Made by a program: the position numbers and the translations under genes
In this document: positions 6,639 through 10,998 of the stretch, in pieces
How positions within the stretch are numbered: position 1 is the first letter of the stretch
How the letters are laid out: the number at the start of each line of letters is the position of its first letter
The notes under the pieces: generated by a model
Database searches by the model: none
What the model was told of the DNA's origin: nothing
Seen by the model: the letters and a program-made list of their open reading frames with translations, nothing else
Assembly: GCA_946006895.1 (NCBI GenBank)
Contig: CAMFZO010000031.1
Coordinates: forward strand, 1 to 10,998
Reading direction: 5' to 3'
DNA: 10,998 nucleotides
Origin: an uncultured Clostridia bacterium
GTDB lineage: Bacteria; Bacillota; Clostridia; Oscillospirales; Oscillospiraceae

Positions 6639-7705
6639 AGCGACGCCTCCCTTCCGTCCATCAGGGCCGTCACCAGTTGGGCGGCAAGGACGATCTTCCG
6701 CCGCTCCTCCTCGCCGGAGCGGTCATAGCGCTCCTTGAGGTTGCGCAGGAATTGTCCCCGCAGGGTGTCGCTGCCGCAGGCCGCCCACAGCTCCTGCTTG
6801 GGAACGGTGGCGTCGCGCAGGGAAAGACTGTAGCAGCTTCCGCGCAGCGCCTCTTCAAGGGCGGACAGGTCGATGCTCTCCGCCTCGCCGGTGAGAATAA
6901 CGCGGAGGCAGTCCTGTGCCGCGCTCTCCGGCAGGGCCTCCCGGACAGAACGCTGGGGGTCGTCTCCCGCCGGAACCTTCAAAATCTCATATTTTCGGGT
7001 CAGGACAGGGACAAATTCGGCGCGGCAGGCACCTTTTTCCGCCTCCACCCGTAAAACGCCCTTCTGCCCGCACTCGTCAAAGCCACGGCCCATCAGGCAG
7101 CCGGGCCAGGCACAGAGGGTCCGGCCAAACTGCCGCGCCTGCCCCAGGTGGACATGGCCCAGAGCCAGATAATCCAGACCGGAGCTTTCGATCTGGTCAG
7201 GCGCGACGGCGTTGTAGACGGAATTTGCCTGCAGCTCACCGTGGAGCACCATCAGGTTCAGGGTCTCCGGGTCGGCAACGCGGAAGCTTTCCAGCAACGG
7301 CGGCATTTCCCTTGCGGTGAAAGCCGCGCCGTAGACATCGCAGTGCAGACGCTCCAAATGAATCCGCTCGATGGTCGGTTTGGTAAAAATATGGACATTT
7401 TCGCCCCAGTTCTCCGCCAGATAGGGCGAACCGCCGCTGACAAAATCGTGGTTGCCGGGAGCGATGAAGATCTCCGCCTTCACGGCGGCAAAAAACCGCT
7501 TCAGGGCATCCAGGGTGTCGCGGTAAATGTGGGCGCTGTCAAAGAGATCCCCCGCCAGAAGAACCAGGTCGCAGCCCTCGCAGAGCGCTGTAAGCTGCTC
7601 CAGCGCCGAACGCTGCTCCTGACGGCGCTGGGCCGCCTGTTCGGCAGACAGGGCGGAAAAGGCGGAATCCAGGTGGAAGTCCGCCCCGTGAAGGATTTTA
7701 ACCAT
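6635..7705 (-). CDS. SbcD/YhaO-like metallophosphoesterase (DNA repair exonuclease family)
   Basis: Calcineurin-like phosphoesterase of 356 residues, Mre11/SbcD type, probably a Mn-dependent nuclease partnered with the following ATPase. All metal motifs are present in order: GADFHLD (Asp9, His11), AGDLFD (Asp53, Asp56), GNHD (84-87), LHGE (His155) and GHVH (183-186). The reading frame is open upstream to an ATG at 7750, but that would add 15 Ala/Pro-rich residues lying inside ymdB. Family members begin MxKILHxADFHLD, so I place the start at 7705, which overlaps the ymdB stop by 8 nt. The C-terminal region (about 225-356) resembles the capping domain and is less conserved. In Bacillus the equivalent genes are yhaO and yhaN, next to the exonuclease gene yhaM, which is absent here. 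Confidence 0.87.
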   Translation of the reverse strand: MVKILHGADFHLDSAFSALSAEQAAQRRQEQRSALEQLTALCEGCDLVLLAGDLFDSAHIYRDTLDALKRFFAAVKAEIFIAPGNHDFVSGGSPYLAENWGENVHIFTKPTIERIHLERLHCDVYGAAFTAREMPPLLESFRVADPETLNLMVLHGELQANSVYNAVAPDQIESSGLDYLALGHVHLGQARQFGRTLCAWPGCLMGRGFDECGQKGVLRVEAEKGACRAEFVPVLTRKYEILKVPAGDDPQRSVREALPESAAQDCLRVILTGEAESIDLSALEEALRGSCYSLSLRDATVPKQELWAACGSDTLRGQFLRNLKERYDRSGEEERRKIVLAAQLVTALMDGREASL

Positions 7706-8474
7706 GGATCGCCACCCTTTCCACGGCGGTGCAGCGGCCGCTGACGGCATCGACGGTGAAGATACAGCCGTTTAGCTGACAGGCACCGGGGGCAGGCTCA
7801 TAGCGGCCCGTCAGGTCGCCCCGGAATTTTTTCACCGACAGCTCCGGCCGGATGCCGAGAACGCTGTCCCGGGGGCCGGTCATGCCCAGGTCCGTCAGAT
7901 AGCCCGTGCCGCCGGGCAGAAGGCGCTCATCGGCGGTCTGCACATGGGTGTGGGTACCCCAGACGGCGCTGACACGGCCGTCGAGCATCCAGCCCATGGC
8001 CAACTTTTCCGAGGTAGCCTCGGCGTGAAGCTCCACAAAAATCAGCCGGGTCCGGATGTTTTTCAAAATTCTTTCCACCTGCAAAAAGGGATTGTCCGGC
8101 GTGTAATCCATGCCGCAGCGACCGATGAGGTCGATGACCGCCACGTCGCCCAGGGACGTCTCAAATACACCCCAGCCACGTCCCGGCTGCTGGGGCGGCA
8201 GATTAGCCGGACGCAGCACACGGCGGTGATCCTCCAAATAGGGGACCAGCTCCCGACGGCCCCAGGTGTGGTTGCCCATGGTAATGACGTCGGCGCCGGC
8301 GTCGAAGATCTCCTCCGCCTGACGGGGCGTCATGCCCAGAACGGAGGCATTTTCGCCGTTGACGACGCAAAAGTCAATCTGATGCTCCCGTTTCAGGCCC
8401 CGCAGGCGCTGCTTCAGATAGTTCAGGCCGCTGTCGGCGACCACGTCGCCCACGGCCAACAGCTTCAGTTCCAT
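7698..8474 (-). CDS. ymdB: YmdB-family metallophosphoesterase (TIGR00282 type)
   Basis: Cytosolic phosphodiesterase; the Bacillus protein hydrolyses 2',3'-cyclic nucleotides and influences the biofilm/motility decision. The product is 258 residues (Bacillus 264). Metal ligands are all visible: VGDVV (Asp10), VNGENAS (Glu41, Asn42), MGNHTWG (Asn68, His69), ELHAEATSEK (His149) and WGTHTHVQT (His174, His176), followed by the typical YLTDLGMTGPRDSVLG stretch. An ATG at 8480 is also in frame, but the GGGAGG site at 8484-8489 is only about three bases from it and nine from the ATG at 8474, so 8474 is preferred; family proteins also begin close to this point. It is the first gene of a four-gene overlapping operon and is divergent from noc. 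Confidence 0.92.
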   Translation of the reverse strand: MELKLLAVGDVVADSGLNYLKQRLRGLKREHQIDFCVVNGENASVLGMTPRQAEEIFDAGADVITMGNHTWGRRELVPYLEDHRRVLRPANLPPQQPGRGWGVFETSLGDVAVIDLIGRCGMDYTPDNPFLQVERILKNIRTRLIFVELHAEATSEKLAMGWMLDGRVSAVWGTHTHVQTADERLLPGGTGYLTDLGMTGPRDSVLGIRPELSVKKFRGDLTGRYEPAPGACQLNGCIFTVDAVSGRCTAVERVAIHG

Positions 8475-8499
8475 TCGCATCTTCCTCCCATATGACTTT

Positions 8500-8528
8500 A
8501 TTATACCGAAAAATCCGGGATTTCACAA
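8500..8528 (-). promoter_or_regulatory. SigA-type promoter of the ymdB operon
   Basis: On the minus strand TTGTGA (8528-8523) is followed by a 17-bp spacer and a perfect TATAAT (8505-8500). Predicted transcription starts near 8493, giving a leader of about 20 nt with the GGGAGG ribosome site. The -35 matches consensus at four of six positions. Confidence 0.7.
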
Positions 8529-8571
8529 GGGCGGTCCCACCTTTTTTCGACACGGGACGTGCAAATTGCCT

Positions 8572-8589
8572 ATTTCCCACGTATTTCCC
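8572..8589 (+). repeat. Two phased ATTTCCC half-sites upstream of noc
   Basis: ATTTCCC occurs at 8572-8578 and again at 8583-8589. The repeat period is 11 bp, about one helical turn (TATTTCCCACG then TATTTCCCAAG). ATTTCCC is one half of the Noc-binding palindrome ATTTCCCGGGAAAT known from Bacillus. No complete palindrome is present, so binding by Noc is a guess. Confidence 0.45.
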
Positions 8590-8646
8590 AAGATGTTGTG
8601 GCTTTAAGGAAAAATAACCGCAATTTCTTGTGGTTGAGGGCCGTCC

Positions 8647-8662
8647 TTTCGCGGAATTTCGC
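8647..8662 (+). repeat. Phased TTTCGC direct repeat upstream of noc
   Basis: TTTCGC at 8647-8652 and 8657-8662, with a 10-bp period, lies just before the candidate TAAAAT -10 box (8675-8680) of noc. I find no matching -35 at the right spacing, so activator binding is possible, but the repeat is short and may be chance. Confidence 0.25.
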
Positions 8663-8715
8663 AGGGGTTTTGCGTAAAATATGAGTGGGGAAAATGTACA
8701 AAGGAGGAGGAGACG

Positions 8716-9525
8716 ATGCGAAAAAGCCGAGGTCTGCTGGACAGCGGACGAATCCTTTACCTGCCCATCCGCCAGATCCGCCCGAATCCGTCACAGCCGC
8801 GGAAAATTTTCGACCCGGAGGGCCTGCGGGAGCTGGCAGCCAGCATTGAGCAGTATGGGATATTGCAGCCGCTGACGGTGCGGCGGCGTATGGGGGAGTA
8901 TGAACTGGTGGCGGGAGAGCGCCGTCTGCGGGCGGCAAAGCTGGCCGGATGTACGGAGGTGCCCTGCATTTTGCTGACGGTGGACGCGGAGCAGTCGGGC
9001 ATGGTGGCGCTGGTGGAGAATCTGCAGCGGCGGGACCTGGATTACATCGAGGAGGCGGAGGGGCTGTCGCGGCTGATGCACCTGTACGGCCTGAATCAGG
9101 AGCAGGCGGCGCTGCGTGTGGGGAAGAGCCAAAGCGCCGTGGCCAACAAGCTGCGGCTCCTGCGTCTGAGCCCCAAGGTGCTGGAACAGCTTCGGCAGAA
9201 TCATCTTTCCGAGCGCCACGCCCGCGCTCTGCTGAAGCTGCAGACCGAGGAGGAGCGGCTGGAGGTGCTGGACGCGGTGGTGAAGCAGCAGCTCAATGTG
9301 GCGAAAACTGAGGCCTACATCGACGCTTATCTGGATAAACAGCGGGCAAAGGAGCCGAAACGCGGGATGCGCAAGCTCATCGTGCGGGACGTCCGGCTGT
9401 TTCTCAACAGCGTCAATCATTCTCTGGAGCTGGTGCGCGGCGCAGGTCTGGAGGTCCAGAGCCGTCAGGAGGAGACGGAAAACGAGATCGTTCTGACCAT
9501 CCGCCTGCCCAAGCGCGCCGGGTAG
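8716..9525 (+). CDS. noc: Noc-type ParB-family nucleoid occlusion protein
   Basis: ParB/Spo0J-superfamily CTP-dependent DNA clamp of 269 residues. Noc binds dispersed chromosomal sites and keeps division away from the nucleoid. Domains: ParB N-domain at about 15-110, with LPIRQIRPNPSQPRKIF, YELVAGERRLRAAK (GERRLRA at 67-73, the CTP-binding box) and ENLQRRDLDYIEEAEG; helix-turn-helix at about 126-151, with LNQEQAALRVGKSQSAVANK; then ERHARALLKL (166-175); and a C-terminal dimerisation region, where DVRLFLNSVNHSLELV and the TIRLPK ending resemble Clostridia Noc rather than Spo0J. The N-terminus ahead of the ParB fold is short (about 13 residues), so an amphipathic membrane-targeting helix like that of Bacillus Noc is not obvious. 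An AAGGAGGAGGAG site precedes the ATG. It stands alone here, not beside rsmG or parA. No parS palindrome was seen nearby. Spo0J identity is the main alternative. Confidence 0.88.
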   Translation: MRKSRGLLDSGRILYLPIRQIRPNPSQPRKIFDPEGLRELAASIEQYGILQPLTVRRRMGEYELVAGERRLRAAKLAGCTEVPCILLTVDAEQSGMVALVENLQRRDLDYIEEAEGLSRLMHLYGLNQEQAALRVGKSQSAVANKLRLLRLSPKVLEQLRQNHLSERHARALLKLQTEEERLEVLDAVVKQQLNVAKTEAYIDAYLDKQRAKEPKRGMRKLIVRDVRLFLNSVNHSLELVRGAGLEVQSRQEETENEIVLTIRLPKRAG

Positions 9526-9551
9526 CGGAACCGGCGGAACGTGCCATAATG

Positions 9552-9585
9552 CTTGCAGGGCAGAGCCGAAACTCCGCCCTGCAAG
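9552..9585. terminator. Inverted repeat after noc, first copy (possible terminator)
   Basis: CTTGCAGGGC (9552-9561) pairs with GCCCTGCAAG (9576-9585) over 10 bp, and inner GAG/CTC can pair across one mismatch. It starts 26 bp after the noc stop, between convergent genes. Neither strand has a good T run, so termination is uncertain. Confidence 0.45.
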
Positions 9586-9592
9586 GAAGCAA

Positions 9593-9669
9593 TCAGGACA
9601 GCAGGCTGTTGACCAGCGACCACATTTCGCTCCGGGAGGTCACGTCCCTGGTCCTGCGGATGACGGCTT
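9593..9669 (-). pseudogene. Duplicated C-terminal fragment of the small minus-strand gene
   Basis: The first duplication copy repeats the last 25 codons of the gene described at 9766-9879 (EAVIRRTRDVTSRSEMWSLV and onward, to the TGA at 9593-9595). Upstream of the junction the frame runs into antisense of the second noc tail, giving an artificial 67-residue open frame (9593-9796). It has no ribosome site of its own. Confidence 0.7.
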
Positions 9670-9724
9670 CCATCCGCCTGCCCAAGCGCGCCGGGTAGCG
9701 GAACCGGCGGAACGTGCCATAATG

Positions 9725-9758
9725 CTTGCAGGGCAGAGCCGAAACTCCGCCCTGCAAG
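9725..9758. terminator. Inverted repeat after noc, second copy
   Basis: Exact second copy of the 10-bp inverted repeat (arms 9725-9734 and 9749-9758), carried by the 173-bp duplication. As in the first copy, there is no clear T run. Confidence 0.4.
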
Positions 9759-9765
9759 GAAGCAA

Positions 9766-9879
9766 TCAGGACAGCAGGCTGTTGACCAGCGACCACATTT
9801 CGCTCCGGGAGGTCACGTCCCTGGTCCTGCGGATGACGGCTTCCTTTTCCGCCGTGGTCATAGCCTCAAAGCGCTGCAT
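9766..9879 (-). CDS. C-terminal part of a small hypothetical protein, probably disrupted
   Basis: The minus-strand frame encodes MQRFEAMTTAEKEAVIRRTR and then DVTSRSEMWSLVNSLLS, 37 residues if the ATG at 9879 is used. The frame is open upstream through FFIKNQYQNEAA to an in-frame TGA at 9924-9922, which falls in the inverted repeat. From memory, small Clostridia proteins with an FEAMTxxEKEA-type middle and an SKxEMxxLVxSL-type end exist, and they start further upstream. I therefore suspect that this is the tail of a gene whose 5' part was lost or replaced at the palindrome. No ribosome site precedes the ATG. It faces noc and could have shared a convergent terminator with it. Function unknown. 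Confidence 0.45.
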   Translation of the reverse strand: MQRFEAMTTAEKEAVIRRTRDVTSRSEMWSLVNSLLS

Positions 9880-9890
9880 GGCCGCTTCAT

Positions 9891-9939
9891 TCTGATACTG
9901 ATTCTTGATGAAAAAGTTTAATCAAGAATCAGTATCAGA
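9891..9939. repeat. 19-bp perfect inverted repeat with 11-nt loop
   Basis: The left arm TCTGATACTGATTCTTGAT (9891-9909) is the exact reverse complement of 9921-9939. The loop is 11 nt, including AAAAAG. The arms are AT-rich and no T run follows, so it does not look like an intrinsic terminator. One arm forms coding sequence of the small gene at 9766-9879 and the other places a stop codon just upstream of it. It could be a fold-back chimera, the scar of a rearrangement, or a natural hairpin. Confidence 0.85.
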
Positions 9940-10020
9940 GGGAGGCTTTCCGCTGCGGCGGGGCTCAGCATAGCGAATGCTTTTTGGAACCACCAGCCGG
10001 GCTGTTGGTTTTCTTTCATC
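9940..10020. other. Intergenic stretch between palindrome and phosphofructokinase terminator
   Basis: I see no supported gene here. On the minus strand a 33-codon frame (9918-10019, starting MKENQQPGWWFQKAF) opens directly after the terminator with no ribosome site. It ends in the palindrome arm, so it is probably not translated as such. It may be a remnant of sequence displaced by the rearrangement. Confidence 0.4.
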
Positions 10021-10060
10021 AAAAACGGCACACCGCGCTTTCAAAACGCGGTGTGCCGTT
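10021..10060 (-). terminator. Intrinsic terminator of the phosphofructokinase gene
   Basis: On the minus strand the 14-bp GC-rich stem AACGGCACACCGCG (10060-10047) pairs with 10037-10024 around a 9-nt loop. Five T residues (10025-10021) follow. It begins 16 bp after the gene's stop codon, a standard placement. Confidence 0.92.
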
Positions 10061-10075
10061 GTCGTTATTCGGCAA

Positions 10076-10998
10076 TTACTTTGCAAATACCTGCTTCAGC
10101 TTGGCAAAGCGGGGCAGGCCGTTTTCGTAGCGGAGGGAGGTCTCGCCGCAGATCAGCGGGGCGCAGTAGCGGATGAAATCATCCGTTACGTTGCATCCGT
10201 CGGGGGTGATCCACTCCAGCGGCACCTTCTTTTCAAAGTTGGCGACCTTCTCCAGGTCGAAGAGCTGATAGTGGCAGGTGTAGCCGTTGTCGCGGTCGCA
10301 GACAAAGCCCACCATCTTGCCGGTCTCGCCGGCGATGGCGGATTCCACGGCAACCTTGCCGGAGTTGAAGGACTCCTCGATGTCGGTGGCGGAGGCGCAG
10401 TGTGCGGCGCAGCGCTGGAGCAGGGACAGCTCAATGCCGCGGACCTTCACGCCCAGATCCTTCTTCACCGCCTCGGCCAGACGGGCTGCCAGACCACCCA
10501 ACTGGGCATGGCCGAAGCCGTCGGTGCCGGAGGTCTTGGCCTCGGAGACGAAGCTGCCGTCGGCGTAGTGGACGCCCTCGGACACGGCAACCAGGCAGTT
10601 GCCCTTCTCCTTGTAGACCCGCTCCACATCGGAGAGGAACTGCTCCATGGTGAAGTCCACCTCGGGCAGGTAGATCAGGTCGGGGCCGTCGCCGGTCTGC
10701 TTGCACAGGGCAGCGGCTGCGGTGAGCCATCCGGCATGGCGGCCCATACATTCGACGATGGTAACCATGCCCTTGTCATAGACCTTACTGTCGCGGGACA
10801 CTTCCACGATGGAGGTTGCGATATACTTGGCGGCGGAGGCAAAACCGGGGCAGTGGTCGGTGCCGAAGAGGTCGTTGTCGATGGTCTTGGGAACGCCGAA
10901 GACCCGGCACTCATAGCCCACCTGCTTCATATAGCGGCTGATCTTGTTGCAGGTGTCCATGGAATCGTTGCCGCCGTTGTAGAAGAAGTATCTTACAT
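10076..10998 (-). CDS. 6-phosphofructokinase family protein (PPi- or ATP-dependent), N-terminus off the edge
   Basis: Phosphorylates fructose 6-phosphate in glycolysis. The frame is open to the right edge; 307 residues of an expected 400 or so are visible, so the ATG at 10960 is internal. The visible part begins VRYFFYNGGNDSMDT. The catalytic box is PKTIDNDLFGTDHCPGF (PKTIDND at bases 10871-10891), followed by SAAKYIATSI, VECMGRHAGWLTAA, DLIYLPEVDF and VAVSEGVHYADG. Lys in PKTIDND and Asp in GGNDS sit where ATP enzymes have Gly and PPi enzymes have Lys/Asp, which favours pyrophosphate as donor. However, the first Asp of the usual GGDD box is Asn, so donor use stays open. The gene is followed by its own terminator, so it is the last or only gene of its unit. 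The overall layout resembles the TP0108-type branch of the family. Confidence 0.9.
   Translation of the reverse strand, partial: VRYFFYNGGNDSMDTCNKISRYMKQVGYECRVFGVPKTIDNDLFGTDHCPGFASAAKYIATSIVEVSRDSKVYDKGMVTIVECMGRHAGWLTAAAALCKQTGDGPDLIYLPEVDFTMEQFLSDVERVYKEKGNCLVAVSEGVHYADGSFVSEAKTSGTDGFGHAQLGGLAARLAEAVKKDLGVKVRGIELSLLQRCAAHCASATDIEESFNSGKVAVESAIAGETGKMVGFVCDRDNGYTCHYQLFDLEKVANFEKKVPLEWITPDGCNVTDDFIRYCAPLICGETSLRYENGLPRFAKLKQVFAK

Larger units (their letters stand above)
9497..9844 (+). repeat. Perfect 173-bp tandem duplication spanning the noc 3' end
   Basis: Bases 9497-9669 and 9670-9842 are identical, and the match runs two bases further (CC), so the junction has 2-bp microhomology. The unit holds the last nine codons of noc with its stop, a 10-bp inverted repeat, and the C-terminal coding part of a minus-strand small gene. 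The absence of any difference means a very recent event or an assembly error. Confidence 0.95.

Noticed and set aside
7706..7750. N-terminal extension of the YhaO-like protein to the ATG at 7750
   Set aside because: It adds a low-complexity segment inside ymdB; family proteins start at MVKILHGADFHLD.
8570..8600. Possible parS site near noc
   Set aside because: Only a CACGT core is present; the 16-bp parS palindrome is not matched.
9593..9796. 67-codon minus-strand frame
   Set aside because: It exists only because the 173-bp duplication joins a C-terminal fragment to antisense noc.
9908..9973. 21-residue plus-strand frame starting MKKFNQESVSEGG
   Set aside because: No ribosome site or promoter, and it is formed by the palindrome loop and arm.
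9918..10019. 33-codon minus-strand frame starting MKENQQPGWWFQKAF
   Set aside because: It begins in the T run of the phosphofructokinase terminator, has no ribosome site and ends in the palindrome arm.

Overview
The window reads as a chromosomal fragment of a GC-rich Clostridia member. Gut Oscillospiraceae/Ruminococcaceae-like bacteria fit best: Mini-III, RqcH, Noc, YmdB and YhaO/YhaN-type proteins are Firmicutes families, Shine-Dalgarno sites are strong (GGAGG types), promoters are SigA-like, and GC is high. The taxonomic placement is inference. Both ends cut genes. Bases 1-24 are not biological: they are a residual Nextera/Tn5 sequencing adapter, so the window begins at a contig end.

Plus-strand block (25-3120): a 5'-truncated ROK glucokinase, then Mini-ribonuclease III (mrnC), then the ribosome-quality-control factor RqcH. 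mrnC and rqcH overlap by 11 nt. The block ends in a strong 16-bp stem terminator. mrnC and rqcH join 23S rRNA maturation with rescue of stalled 50S subunits.

Convergent gap (3121-3642): this holds a 46-residue, very acidic small protein on the minus strand (3270-3410). It has its own SigA-type promoter with perfect -35 and -10 hexamers and a good ribosome binding site. I do not know its function. It is the most attractive undescribed gene here.

Minus-strand operon (3643-8474, transcribed right to left): ymdB (cyclic-nucleotide phosphodiesterase family), an SbcD/YhaO-like metallophosphoesterase, an SbcC/YhaN-like membrane-anchored ATPase, and a short-chain dehydrogenase. Every junction overlaps (8, 4 and 4 nt), so translation is probably coupled. 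A promoter lies just upstream of ymdB.

Right part (8475-10998): noc, a ParB-family nucleoid occlusion protein, is divergent from ymdB. Its upstream region carries two helically phased ATTTCCC half-sites. The 3' end of noc and the next ~150 bp are present as a perfect 173-bp tandem duplication. This is followed by the C-terminal part of a small minus-strand gene and a 19-bp perfect inverted repeat. The stretch may be a real rearrangement or an assembly fault. Last comes a phosphofructokinase gene on the minus strand, with its own terminator; its N-terminus runs off the right edge.

I found no rRNA, tRNA, CRISPR, insertion sequence or phage genes. Most of the window is ordinary housekeeping sequence. 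The points worth checking are the small acidic gene, the duplication/palindrome region, and residue changes in RqcH, the YhaN-like ATPase and the phosphofructokinase.
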